64,000 nt of DNA from Clostridiales bacterium (GCA_022508375.1 JAFLVJ010000001.1:192857-256856), one strand, 5' to 3'. Shown: positions 26,187 through 34,498, counted from the stretch's first letter. The notes: generated by a model not told the origin, from the letters alone. Numbers and translations are program-made.

Positions 26187-27098
26187 TTAACTGTTTTTAT
26201 TTCGTAGTGTATTTAATATTTTTTCGAAATACGGCGGAATGGGAGCGGAAAAACTTAGCTCCTGCCCCGTTGTCGGATGAGTAAAAGTAAGCGTTTCGGC
26301 ATGTAGCAGTTGACCGTCCAAGTTAAATTTACACTTGGCGTATCCGTAAGTTTTATCCCCCACTACCGGATGCCCCAAGTACTTAGCGTGTACGCGTATT
26401 TGATGGGTACGTCCCGTTTTGAGTTCGAACTGCACCAAAGTATAGTTTGTAAACCGCTCTAGCACGGTGTAGAGCGTAGTAGCGTTTCGTCCACCTTGCA
26501 CTATATCCATCTTTTTTCGGTCTGTCAGAGACCGTCCTATGGGCTTATCGACGATTCCTCTATCCGTCTTGAGTACGCCTTCGAGCAGGGCTATGTATAT
26601 TCGCCTGCACTGCTTTGTCTGAATTTGCCGTTGCAACTCCACGTGCGCCTTGTCGTTCTTGGCAACGACTAGCAATCCGCTTGTGTCCTTGTCCAATCGG
26701 TGAACGATTCCCGGTCGCAATACTCCATTGATACCGGATAAATCCTTGACGTGATAAAGCAACGCGTTGACTAACGTTCCTTCGTAAACGTTATTTGCAG
26801 GGTGCACTGTCATTCCCTGCGGTTTGTTTATCACAGCAAGGTCGCTATCCTCATACACGATATCAAGCGGGATATCCTGTGCCACTATATTTAAGGGAAT
26901 TTCCGGCGGAAGCGTTACTTCCACCACACTGTCGGCTTTTACGGAAATTGACGCCTTGGGGGCAATTTTACCGTCAACAGTGACGTTGCCCATCGTTATC
27001 AGCTTTTGTACGTGATTGCGCGTAAGTCCACTGTTCTCCGACAAAAAGACGTCCAACCGTCTTACGTCTATTTCACTTGTCAGTCGTATCGTTCTCAT
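26187..27098 (-). CDS. RluD-family 23S rRNA pseudouridine synthase
   Basis: Converts uridines in large-subunit rRNA to pseudouridine. 303 residues: N-terminal S4 RNA-binding domain (about 1-75, RLDVFLSENSGLTRNHVQKLI), then the catalytic domain with the RluA/RluD motif GIVHRLDKDTSGLLVVAK holding the catalytic aspartate (HRLDKDTSG), and LKTGRTHQIRVH. Normal length. The start lies 26 bp inside the end of lspA, the usual close lspA-rluD pair. The exact rRNA position cannot be read from sequence. Confidence 0.93.
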   Translation of the reverse strand: MRTIRLTSEIDVRRLDVFLSENSGLTRNHVQKLITMGNVTVDGKIAPKASISVKADSVVEVTLPPEIPLNIVAQDIPLDIVYEDSDLAVINKPQGMTVHPANNVYEGTLVNALLYHVKDLSGINGVLRPGIVHRLDKDTSGLLVVAKNDKAHVELQRQIQTKQCRRIYIALLEGVLKTDRGIVDKPIGRSLTDRKKMDIVQGGRNATTLYTVLERFTNYTLVQFELKTGRTHQIRVHAKYLGHPVVGDKTYGYAKCKFNLDGQLLHAETLTFTHPTTGQELSFSAPIPPYFEKILNTLRNKNS

Positions 27099-27669
27099 CT
27101 TCGTCTTGTTTCTTCCCTTTGCGTTCCTTTATAATGGACCACATCAGTGAATCGTGGTCGAAAAAGATGATTGCCAAGAGTGCCAAGATTACACCCACTA
27201 CGAGAAAGCTGTCGGCTACGTTGAATATACCGAAGAATCCTTCAACGCGTATGAAGTCGCGCACTTCCCCTGTGAAGAAACCGCGCTCGGCGAAGTAAAT
27301 TCGGTCAATAGCGTTGCCGATTGTTCCGCCGATGATAAAGGCAAACGCAACCTGTCCCCATACGCTGCGAGTACGGCTACGCATAAGCAGCCAACCGAAT
27401 ACCGGAATACCCACAAGCGTCATGAAGAAAAACAGCCAATTGCTCCAGGACAGATTGGTAAAAATACCGCCCGTTGCCCCGGGATTGGTAGTCCAAAACA
27501 GGGTAAGCCAACTGCCGATAATATTGATTGTGCCGTGTTTAGCGCATGCAATACCGATAAGATACTTACTCAATTGATCCAACGCAATACATACGGCAAT
27601 TACCGAAACATACACTGCAACAAAAACTGGTATTTTAAGCGGTTTTCTTTGTTTCACTTTCTCTTTCAT
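27073..27669 (-). CDS. lspA: Lipoprotein signal peptidase II
   Basis: Membrane aspartic peptidase that removes signal peptides from diacylated prolipoproteins. 198 residues with four hydrophobic segments; the two catalytic aspartates are in GNAIDR and FNVADS. It is longer than usual because of charged N-terminal (MKEKVKQRKPLK) and C-terminal (KERKGKKQDEDEND) extensions. Likely substrates in this window are the four giant lipoproteins, the 56302 lipoprotein and perhaps ComEA. It starts 6 bp after the M28 peptidase gene and overlaps rluD. Confidence 0.95.
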   Translation of the reverse strand: MKEKVKQRKPLKIPVFVAVYVSVIAVCIALDQLSKYLIGIACAKHGTINIIGSWLTLFWTTNPGATGGIFTNLSWSNWLFFFMTLVGIPVFGWLLMRSRTRSVWGQVAFAFIIGGTIGNAIDRIYFAERGFFTGEVRDFIRVEGFFGIFNVADSFLVVGVILALLAIIFFDHDSLMWSIIKERKGKKQDEDENDTTDK

Positions 27670-27675
27670 AGTTCA

Positions 27676-28917
27676 CTAGTTCTTGAATGTAAATATATCG
27701 TCCACGTCCGACTTCTCGTTGCTATCGGCAAAGGAGAATATTTCCGACGCGTCGGGTTTTTCAAATACTTTTTGCGTTTTTATTTCCGCAGTGCCCAGTA
27801 TCGAATTCTTTTGTAGTTTGCGGTAATACAGGAAGGTAAACACGGCAAGGATAATCAATATCCCAAGCACCACCAACGACGGCCACCAACCGTTGTACCA
27901 CAATTTGATATTTACAAGCTCCTTACGGGCGTTTGTTGCAACTGTCGGGAATTGTTCGTCCAGCACCGTATCGACAATTGCATTGCTTACGGTAATAATG
28001 CGCTCGACAAATTGTGAGCCTTCAAGATTTTCGTACGTGTCGGCGGCAGTGTTTACCCTGCTACCCGGGTCAAAGTTCCATGAGCCGCGCTTGTACTCAC
28101 CCGAGAAAAAGAACGCAATCGGTATGCCCGCCAGCCTGAATGAAGTGTGGTCGCTACCCTGAACAAACTCGTAGTAACCGTAGTTGAAGCTATCCATGTG
28201 CGAACCGTAAATACCCTTGGCATAGGGTTTTTCCTGTACGCCTTGTGCATGAGTCAATATCGTATTAGCAAGGGTTGTGTGCTTATTTTCGCACATGAGG
28301 TACATATTTTGCCCCAACGCAATGCTGTCGATATTAAACATAACAAGCGTATTGGCTTTTTCTTCAGCGGACATTCCACCGCTACCGTTTCTTCCGTTGA
28401 CGAAGTAATCCGAGCCAAGCAAGCCGTCTTCTTCGCCGTCAAAGGCTACGAAAGTTACGTTAAAGGGAATTTTATTTGCATTGGCTGCAAGCGCCTTCAT
28501 CGTGCAATACAGTGCTGCAACTCCCACGGCGTTATCCCCTGCGCCCTGACCTACCGCGTCGTAGTGAGCGCCGATAATTAGCTGTTTACTTATGCCGGCT
28601 TTTGCAATTTTCGCCACTATGTTGCTGTACGACTTGCCGTCGCCGAAATATTGTTCCTGCACCGACGTCGTAACGCCCGACGCATTAGCTAAAGCCTCGT
28701 CGAATTTACCCAAAAGGTAAATAGCGGTCGCCATCTTGTCGCCCTGTCCGTTAAGCTCACATAACTCCTGTACAAACTGTTTGAGTTCGGCGCTATTGAC
28801 GTTCACCGAGGAATTGACCGCAGAAGCAAACGTTGGTATTTGAGCAAACGCAACTGCTGAGCCAAAGGATAAAACGACGAGCAACGCTATCAAAGTAAAA
28901 AGCAGAACTCTTTTCAT
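27676..28917 (-). CDS. Membrane-anchored M28-family zinc aminopeptidase
   Basis: Secreted metallopeptidase, probably acting outside the membrane. 413 residues: N-terminal signal or anchor (about 1-25), M28 catalytic domain with metal ligands and catalytic residues visible in order GAHYDAV (His), GDNAVG (Asp), DGEEDGLLGS (Glu-Glu), NIDSIA (Asp) and GSDHTSF (His), then a C-terminal membrane segment (about 340-365) and a cytoplasmic acidic tail. The substrate is probably peptides with free N-termini, as for the family. Its ATG overlaps the stop of the preceding membrane gene by 4 bp. Its place inside the holA-lspA run is unusual. Confidence 0.88.
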   Translation of the reverse strand: MKRVLLFTLIALLVVLSFGSAVAFAQIPTFASAVNSSVNVNSAELKQFVQELCELNGQGDKMATAIYLLGKFDEALANASGVTTSVQEQYFGDGKSYSNIVAKIAKAGISKQLIIGAHYDAVGQGAGDNAVGVAALYCTMKALAANANKIPFNVTFVAFDGEEDGLLGSDYFVNGRNGSGGMSAEEKANTLVMFNIDSIALGQNMYLMCENKHTTLANTILTHAQGVQEKPYAKGIYGSHMDSFNYGYYEFVQGSDHTSFRLAGIPIAFFFSGEYKRGSWNFDPGSRVNTAADTYENLEGSQFVERIITVSNAIVDTVLDEQFPTVATNARKELVNIKLWYNGWWPSLVVLGILIILAVFTFLYYRKLQKNSILGTAEIKTQKVFEKPDASEIFSFADSNEKSDVDDIFTFKN

Positions 28918-29471
28918 AGCACCACCCCAAACAGTACCGCCAACACGAAGTACACTATCGCCAGATTGCGAAAGTAATACAATGCGGTAGCGTTATTGAA
29001 ATACAGCTTTTTCGTCACGGCATAAAATCCTATTACACAACCGGTTGCCACGATGAAGGGAACCAATTTTTCGCCCCAAGTGAGCAGTAACGGGGTATAT
29101 AAATTAACAAGACTGAATACGCCGCATATGACGTAGTACACGGTAAAGAATAAATTCGCAAGCAAACCGAACTCCGCACGGGGAACGTTGTGTATGCGCG
29201 AGTAATTCAAAAACAGCCCCGCAACAAACGGAACAATGAACATTATCGCAACGCCAATGGCCAAAGAAACGAAAATAGCCATTACCAACGCGTAAGCGTA
29301 CGGAATATTAAGCGTCGAGCCGTACATCTGCATCACGAGTTGGGTGTTGCCGAGAATATCATGCCACGTGTACAAAACGTAAGCCAACACAAGGGCTATA
29401 CGAATAAGTATATTTGACAGTCGATAGTTGTTTTTGAATTTGCTAAACAATAAGGTTACACCTCTCGTCAC
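28914..29471 (-). CDS. Membrane protein of unknown function, 185 residues
   Basis: I do not recognise the family. About five hydrophobic segments with short loops and a basic N-terminus (KFKNNYRLSN) place it in the cytoplasmic membrane. It starts at a GTG that overlaps the holA stop by 4 bp (GTGA) and its own stop overlaps the M28 peptidase ATG by 4 bp, so it is translationally coupled on both sides. The best guess from context is a partner of the membrane-anchored peptidase, which is inference. Confidence 0.7.
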   Translation of the reverse strand: MTRGVTLLFSKFKNNYRLSNILIRIALVLAYVLYTWHDILGNTQLVMQMYGSTLNIPYAYALVMAIFVSLAIGVAIMFIVPFVAGLFLNYSRIHNVPRAEFGLLANLFFTVYYVICGVFSLVNLYTPLLLTWGEKLVPFIVATGCVIGFYAVTKKLYFNNATALYYFRNLAIVYFVLAVLFGVVL

Positions 29472-30424
29472 AAAGTTATTAGTTGCATGATGAGAATATT
29501 CATCGTTTCGTTTTCGTCCACAAATGCTTTCAACCGTTCGTCAGCAAGCGCCAGGTAATCCAGCGCGCGCTTAAGCTGCATGGGTTTGTAGCGATCGGCT
29601 GTGTCCTTGGCAAAGTTGATTGCGCCCATCTTTACGCCGAGATAACGCGCCATTTCTTCATCGGAAAAGCTTGAGGTTTTGACGTAGTAAACACGCCTAT
29701 AAAAGCTGTAAACAAGTCCGAAAAGAGAGCGCGCCTCTTCACCGCGAGCAATCAGTCCGCGATATATTTCCAATGCCCTACTCGGGTTTTTGTCGGCAAT
29801 TGCGCCGGATAAGTCGTATATGGCGTACTCGGCGTCACGGTGTACCAACATGTCGATGGACTCTGCCGTAATTTGCCCGTAGTCGATTAACTTGCGCGTT
29901 TCCACCTCGACGCGGGACATATCCTGCAGGCAATAGGTTGCGATTTTATCAGCGCACAGCGCGTCCACCGCCACACCGCTTTTTTTGCAGTAGCTTATTA
30001 TCCATTTGGCAATACTGCCCTTGTCAAGTCGCTCGCAATTAACCGTTTCAAGACCTTGTATATCGGCAAAAACTTTGTCCGAATCCGTCACGAATACAAG
30101 ACAAAAACTGCCGTCGCACTGCGCTATCGTTTCCGCAACGTGACGTTTGGCTTCCGCTTGCTTGTTGCCGTCGGGAAAGAGAAAGCTATCGCACACGACA
30201 AGCTTTTTTGGCGTAAACATCGATGGCGTAAAACATGCAAGCCGTATATCCTCAACGGTGGGCTGCTCCAACTTGTCGAGGCTAAATCCGTCGTCAAAAA
30301 TTCCGTACGCTTCGCAAATGTTGGCAACAGCCTTGCGCTTGAGCCAAGCGTCGTTTCCGTACAGACATAATGCACAGTAACTACCCGTCTTAAGTTTTTC
30401 CCTTAGTTCGAGAAATTTAATCAA
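29468..30424 (-). CDS. holA: DNA polymerase III delta subunit (clamp loader)
   Basis: Clamp-loader subunit that opens the sliding clamp. 318 residues with the HolA layout: N-terminal region YCALCLYGNDAWLKRKAV, MFTPKKLVVCDSF, a middle AAA+-like lid, and a C-terminal helical collar. No Walker motif, as expected for delta. The start is a TTG at 30424 with GAGGTGG close upstream. The order comEA-comEC-holA is conserved in Firmicutes, which supports the call. Confidence 0.92.
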   Translation of the reverse strand: MIKFLELREKLKTGSYCALCLYGNDAWLKRKAVANICEAYGIFDDGFSLDKLEQPTVEDIRLACFTPSMFTPKKLVVCDSFLFPDGNKQAEAKRHVAETIAQCDGSFCLVFVTDSDKVFADIQGLETVNCERLDKGSIAKWIISYCKKSGVAVDALCADKIATYCLQDMSRVEVETRKLIDYGQITAESIDMLVHRDAEYAIYDLSGAIADKNPSRALEIYRGLIARGEEARSLFGLVYSFYRRVYYVKTSSFSDEEMARYLGVKMGAINFAKDTADRYKPMQLKRALDYLALADERLKAFVDENETMNILIMQLITL

Positions 30425-30453
30425 AACCCACCTCGTGCAACAATGTGCACCGT

Positions 30454-32586
30454 TTATCTGAAAGATAAATATATTCTATCACCTTTTTGCACGATTGTAA
30501 AGTTCCCATACTTATTTGCGCCGTAATTGTAGCCGGCGGCGCTTTGATAGGGAGTAATTGTCAGCACTCCGCTTGGGCTCACAGCGTCGGTATCCGACAA
30601 GACGTACACGCCGGCAGATATTCCGCTTTCCATAAGTTTTCTCACGGAGTCAGCGCCTCCGTAGGCTATACAAATGTCTATTTCATCCACTGTTACGCTA
30701 ACACCGAAAAGAACTGCGTCGAAATAGGATTGCACCTTGATTGAATCGCCTGTTGTAGAGTTGGGGTATTGATTTATAACGCTTACGCCACGCTGTTCGA
30801 AATTTTCGCGCAGTATGCCATCTGTATCGGCGTCGAGAACGTACACCTTATTCAGTGGCAAACTCTCAAGCAAATCCAACGCAGCGGGCGTTGCCTCGGA
30901 GCTATCGGTAACATACAACGTACAACTTGTCAATCTGAAATGTTGCAAGAAATGCGTGGCGTTGTACAGGGCGGAATAATCATTGAAGTCCAATATAAGG
31001 GCGCCTTCACCGCTATCCGAAACTGCCGCAACCACGTCGCTGTCATCTGTTACGGCTACGTACGCCTGACTGCGCGCATGCGTCGGAATAACTGCGAAAA
31101 GTATGCTTACGACAAGCAAAATTGCACACATGGGATAGAAAATACGTTTACCCAGCTTACCGAAATTGACAAAACCGCCGAAGACAAACAAAACCGCGAC
31201 CAGTATCACGGTACACGCTGCAACGGCATAGACGGCAATCGTTGCGAAGTCAAGTTGCGCAACGGCCTTGGCGCACGCCACCACCACGCGAAGCACGTAA
31301 TCCGCCACCAATAACAAGTAATGAAATACCGAAGGAATAAGCCCGAATATACCCAGTGAAAAAGCAACTGATACAAGCGGAATAGCAATTATATTCAGGA
31401 GCGCCGAAAACAGCGGAACTTGTCCGAAGTTCAACGCAACTGTAAACACCGTTGCAACCACACACGACAGCGAAAGCAGTAAAGAATTGACAATATATCG
31501 TACTGCCTTATTGAGCTTACGCCTGCTAATCCACCTGTTTATCGGCGCATACACAGTGGCTATCCCATACACTGACAGGAAAGACAGTTGAAAGCCGACG
31601 TCAAACAGATAGAAAGGTCGCACGAGCAATATTAACAGCGCCGACCAGGAAATGGCGGAAAGCATATCGTACCTACCGTAGCACGCCCGTGCAATATAAC
31701 TGCACGCCACCATTACAACCGCCCTCATTACCGACGGCGTAAATGCGCATATATAAGCGTAAAAAAACGACGGAATAAGCACTAGCGCGCCTTCGATTAA
31801 CGGGTGTAAACACAGGCGTTTAAGCGCCAAACAAATAATTGCTACTATAAACCCAACGTGCAAACCGCTAACCGCCAACAGATGCAAAATTCCCGCACGG
31901 GAAAACGCGTAGTAAACGTCATCTGAAATGGCGCCTCTATCCCCCGTAAGCAACGCGTACATGACGCCACTGTTTTGTAGCATGTATTCTTGTGTTGCTT
32001 CGTATATGTAGGCGCGTATCTTTTCGTCCAACTTGGTTGGTCCTGGCTGCAAGTCAATTACTGTAGCATTGTCCAACTTGTAGGTGATATTGTCGCGTAT
32101 AAGGGACGTTTCTACATCCGACTTGACAGGGTGGGTGGAAAATGATTGTCCGCTGACAGTAACGACATCGCCGGTATTTAGTTGCGTACCGTATATTGTT
32201 ACCTCTACACGCCCGTGTATTTTGCGTCCGTCTGAAAGGGTGCACTCCTCCAAGTAGTAAACGCTATTTTGCGAGGCGTTCCTGTTAAGGTCGCAAACCC
32301 TGCCGCTTATTGTTACGCTTTCGCCAACGCTCTCGCGCTTATCCATGCGATACAGTGACAGGCGCGCAACTCCGAACCCAAGTATTGAAAATATCAACAT
32401 TGCAATGACAATTTTTTGCGCCCCATTTCGCCTTATTGCGCAAAACACAATCAACGCCACAAGAAGTACCGCAACCACCAAGCCACAATAGAAATTGCCA
32501 AAGTACCACTCGTAACAGGAATATATCCCCAAAATGAAAGTTACCGCTAAAAATAGCGGTACCCGTATATTAATCAATTTCTTCAT
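30454..32586 (-). CDS. comEC: ComEC/Rec2-family DNA uptake channel with degenerate C-terminal domain
   Basis: Polytopic membrane channel for single-stranded DNA during natural competence. 710 residues: N-terminal membrane segments and soluble OB-like domain (about 60-170), the Competence core with the hallmark HLLAVSGLHVGFI (about 235), about eight more membrane segments, and a C-terminal part (about 510-710) in the position of the metallo-beta-lactamase-like nuclease domain. That last part lacks the HxHxDH metal site: after GALILDFND it continues FLQHFRLTSCTLYVTDSSEATPAA with no histidine cluster. The start overlaps comEA by 17 bp. Confidence 0.9.
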   Translation of the reverse strand: MKKLINIRVPLFLAVTFILGIYSCYEWYFGNFYCGLVVAVLLVALIVFCAIRRNGAQKIVIAMLIFSILGFGVARLSLYRMDKRESVGESVTISGRVCDLNRNASQNSVYYLEECTLSDGRKIHGRVEVTIYGTQLNTGDVVTVSGQSFSTHPVKSDVETSLIRDNITYKLDNATVIDLQPGPTKLDEKIRAYIYEATQEYMLQNSGVMYALLTGDRGAISDDVYYAFSRAGILHLLAVSGLHVGFIVAIICLALKRLCLHPLIEGALVLIPSFFYAYICAFTPSVMRAVVMVACSYIARACYGRYDMLSAISWSALLILLVRPFYLFDVGFQLSFLSVYGIATVYAPINRWISRRKLNKAVRYIVNSLLLSLSCVVATVFTVALNFGQVPLFSALLNIIAIPLVSVAFSLGIFGLIPSVFHYLLLVADYVLRVVVACAKAVAQLDFATIAVYAVAACTVILVAVLFVFGGFVNFGKLGKRIFYPMCAILLVVSILFAVIPTHARSQAYVAVTDDSDVVAAVSDSGEGALILDFNDYSALYNATHFLQHFRLTSCTLYVTDSSEATPAALDLLESLPLNKVYVLDADTDGILRENFEQRGVSVINQYPNSTTGDSIKVQSYFDAVLFGVSVTVDEIDICIAYGGADSVRKLMESGISAGVYVLSDTDAVSPSGVLTITPYQSAAGYNYGANKYGNFTIVQKGDRIYLSFR

Positions 32587-33097
32587 AGTCTATTTCCGCG
32601 ATGAACAATTTATAAAAATTGTCGGCGTAGTCACCGCCAAGAGCCAACTCCAACTGATGTTTGTTAGTTATCTTGCCGTTTTGGTCCAAGTAATCGGCAA
32701 GCTTTGCGACAACTCCGTCGCTCAGTCCGTCAACATGCTGTCGCATAGCAATCAACACGCTGTTGGCGTTAACGCTACTGTACCGTATCGATCCGTCGTA
32801 AAAGTCAACAATCAAGTTCGTAACGCTTCCGTCAACATAAGGCGAACTCAATGTGGGAACCGCGCTTTGGGGCAATATCCCCGCAAGACGAAAAACGTCG
32901 TAGTAATCCGTTCCCGCTTTCACTTCATAGTATCCTTCGTGCTCTACCGCTCCACAAACGTATATGCGTACCGTTTTAGTTTCGGATTTAGTTGGAACTT
33001 CCACCTTGCCCAGCGGCGGTGAACAACCACCTGACCCGCATATAATGACGCATAAGGCAACCAACAAAGTAACGGTCATATTAAACCGTGTTCTCAT
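32570..33097 (-). CDS. comEA: ComEA-like competence DNA receptor with altered helix-hairpin-helix
   Basis: Membrane-exposed DNA-binding protein that hands DNA to ComEC. 175 residues: N-terminal signal segment ending GSGGC, a possible lipobox; an SLBB-like domain (about 42-105, VRIYVCGAVEHEGYYEV); and a C-terminal region in the place of the helix-hairpin-helix, VDGLSDGVVAKLADYLDQNG, where the GIG hairpin has become GLSD. Identification rests on SLBB plus position before comEC and holA. There is no good ribosome site: the start codon lies only 3-4 bp after the poly-U end of the structured RNA at 33101-33311, so how it is expressed is unclear. Confidence 0.8.
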   Translation of the reverse strand: MRTRFNMTVTLLVALCVIICGSGGCSPPLGKVEVPTKSETKTVRIYVCGAVEHEGYYEVKAGTDYYDVFRLAGILPQSAVPTLSSPYVDGSVTNLIVDFYDGSIRYSSVNANSVLIAMRQHVDGLSDGVVAKLADYLDQNGKITNKHQLELALGGDYADNFYKLFIAEIDYEEID

Positions 33098-33100
33098 TGT

Positions 33101-33311
33101 AAAAAAAGCCCCGCTATAGCCGTGTTTTACTGACGTTCAACCTAATTTAATAGGTGGGTAATCTGCCAAAAGCTATCAGTCTTTACCGGAGCCGAAACTC
33201 TTTGACTTTACGCAAAAGCCTGTAGTAACCTGACATCAGCGTTCGGACGCAATTCCCTTTTACGAACTGTAGTTGACGCATTTTGTAAAACTTGTCGGAC
33301 AAAGCAGGGTA
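33101..33311 (-). ncRNA. Structured ~210-nt RNA immediately upstream of comEA, class uncertain
   Basis: On the minus strand the 5' end (CCCTGCT...CCG...GTTTTAC, from about 33309) pairs with the 3' end (GTAAAAC...CGG...AGCGGGG) in a 7+3+7-bp closing stem, directly followed by TTTTTTT at 33107-33101, like an intrinsic terminator formed by the whole RNA. Inside are further stems: ACCTA/TAGGT (33136-33153), GTTCG/CGAAC (33240-33268) and AGTC-GAG-CTC-GACT (33178-33210). No frame is open across it. A promoter fits at 33318-33346. Size and end-to-end pairing suggest 6S RNA; another possibility is a raiA-motif-type RNA or a leader controlling comEA. I cannot match a consensus by eye. Confidence 0.55.
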
Positions 33312-33317
33312 TATTGA

Positions 33318-33346
33318 ATAGTATCATACATTTTTGTAAATTGCAA
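33318..33346 (-). promoter_or_regulatory. Predicted promoter of the structured RNA
   Basis: TTGCAA and TACTAT are 17 bp apart on the minus strand, placing the start about 7 bp before the closing stem of the RNA. The -10 box is imperfect (4 of 6). Confidence 0.5.
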
Positions 33347-33424
33347 ACGTAATAATTGATAATTTTGCGATCAACTGCAATAACCCCAAATGCCCTTTAC
33401 GTTAAAAACCGTCAAAAGTGTAGA

Positions 33425-33491
33425 TAAAAATGGAAACCGCAACAGACAATGACAAAGATTTTGTCTGTCCGATGTTTCCAACACGTCTATT
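33425..33491 (-). ncRNA. Candidate short RNA (~67 nt) ending in a terminator hairpin
   Basis: Downstream of a strong minus-strand promoter (33498-33526), a short segment leads into a large hairpin: GGAAAC (33432-33437) pairs with GTTTCC (33474-33479), and ACAGACAA (33442-33449) with TTGTCTGT (33461-33468), followed on the minus strand by TTTTTAT. Promoter, short body and terminator make a complete small transcription unit without an open frame. It could instead be an attenuated leader for the downstream RNA and com operon. Confidence 0.5.
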
Positions 33492-33535
33492 GCTGTAATT
33501 TTACTATACTTTTGTGTCATTTTCAAGCAATAGAC
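33484..33535 (-). promoter_or_regulatory. Strong promoter flanked by a 9-bp inverted repeat
   Basis: The -35 TTGAAA (33521-33526) and -10 TAAAAT (33498-33503) have a 17-bp spacer. A perfect inverted repeat, GTCTATTGC at 33484-33492 and GCAATAGAC at 33527-33535, brackets the promoter: one half just upstream of -35, the other at the start site. This would suit a regulator that bridges both sides. Confidence 0.55.
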
Positions 33536-33619
33536 ACAAGAAATTGTTGAAAATTGTCGTTTTTTGTATAAAAATAGACTTTTTTGTATATACAGTTCAC
33601 GTTATCATATACTAACGGC

Positions 33620-34165
33620 ATGTGTGGAAGATACCGAATTGATACAAATTACAAAGATATGCATGATATTTATCAAATACTTACGGACGATGACAATCCA
33701 TATTTTGTCGGTGATATTTATCCGTCAAACCAAGCGCCGATATTTACGGCAAACTCACTGCTCCCTGTTTTTTGCAAATGGGGTTTCGAAAACTACGACA
33801 GGAAGCTTCTCATAAACGTACGCGCGGAAACAGTAACGGAAAAGCCAATGTTCAGTACCCATTTCCTACAGGAACGTTGTGTGATACCCTGCAACGGATT
33901 TTATGAGTGGGACAGCGCCAAAAACAAATACTGCTTCACCCGCGCCGACGGCAAACTTTTGTATCTATGTGGCTTTTGTAAAGCAACAAACGGATTGAAC
34001 AGCTTTGCAATTCTCACTAAATCCGCTACCCCGCCCGTTGCCCAATTTCACCACCGTATCCCTGTAATCGTTGACGAAGCAAACAAAAATGAATACCTAC
34101 AAAACACACCATTTGCGAAATCATTTGTGAATCAAGATAACAATGTTGATTTAATATACGGTTAA
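33620..34165 (+). CDS. SRAP-family abasic-site protein (YedK/HMCES)
   Basis: Protects abasic sites in single-stranded DNA by forming a thiazolidine crosslink through its N-terminal cysteine. 181 residues. The start is set at the ATG at 33620 because the protein must begin MCGRY, with Cys2 as the reactive residue after Met removal; an in-frame codon at 33584 would bury it. Other family marks: NVRAETVTEKPMF (Asn and the active-site Glu region), CVIPCNGFYEW, and HHRIPVIVD with the conserved His. No ribosome site is seen and a -10-like element sits close upstream, so it may be leaderless. Monocistronic, divergent from the com region. Confidence 0.93.
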   Translation: MCGRYRIDTNYKDMHDIYQILTDDDNPYFVGDIYPSNQAPIFTANSLLPVFCKWGFENYDRKLLINVRAETVTEKPMFSTHFLQERCVIPCNGFYEWDSAKNKYCFTRADGKLLYLCGFCKATNGLNSFAILTKSATPPVAQFHHRIPVIVDEANKNEYLQNTPFAKSFVNQDNNVDLIYG

Positions 34166-34214
34166 CATTAAAAAAGCCAACAAACAATTAACATATTTTG
34201 TTACATTCAAATAG

Positions 34215-34243
34215 TTGCGCAAAATGTAAAATTGTGTTACGAT
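34215..34243 (+). promoter_or_regulatory. Predicted tRNA-Glu promoter
   Basis: TTGCGC and TACGAT are 17 bp apart, 18 bp upstream of the tRNA 5' end. Confidence 0.55.
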
Positions 34244-34260
34244 ATATGAGCATTAGATTT

Positions 34261-34336
34261 GGCCCTATAGTCTAGTGGCCTAGGACGTTGGCCTCTCACG
34301 CCGATAACATGGGTTCGAGTCCCATTAGGGTCACCA
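34261..34336 (+). tRNA. tRNA-Glu (anticodon CTC)
   Basis: A full cloverleaf can be drawn: acceptor GGCCCTA with TAGGGTC, anticodon stem TTGGC/GCCGA around the loop CTCTCAC giving anticodon CTC, and T-arm GGGTTCGAGTCCC. The discriminator base is A and CCA is encoded. It reads GAG codons. A terminator-like hairpin follows at 34370-34396. Confidence 0.95.
34316..34333. repeat. 18-bp direct repeat, copy 1 (tRNA-Glu 3' end)
   Basis: CGAGTCCCATTAGGGTCA, the T-arm and acceptor 3' half of the tRNA, recurs exactly at 34499-34516, 183 bp away. A duplicated tRNA 3' end is the usual footprint of integration at a tRNA or of a lost tandem tRNA. Confidence 0.8.
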
Positions 34337-34369
34337 TTGACAGCGACTTCGCTTGTTGGTCGCAACAGA

Positions 34370-34396
34370 AAGGGAATACCGCAAGGGTATCCCCTT
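34370..34396 (+). terminator. Terminator after tRNA-Glu
   Basis: Stem AAGGGAATACC with GGGTATCCCCTT (one mismatch or bulge), tetraloop-like GCAA, followed by TTTCTATT. Confidence 0.65.
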
Positions 34397-34498
34397 TTCT
34401 ATTGCTCCTTTTTGCTCGTCGCCTTGTCGTTTTACCAATGGGAGCACGAAATAACGTAGCGCTCCGTTACACTACGCTTACTCCCACTGCGTGGGAGA

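Noticed and set aside
33101-33311. tmRNA, RNase P RNA or SRP RNA
   Set aside because: No tRNA-like end, no GAGGAAAGUCC-type RNase P core, and no SRP GGAA-tetraloop/GUCAGGUCCGGAAGG block.
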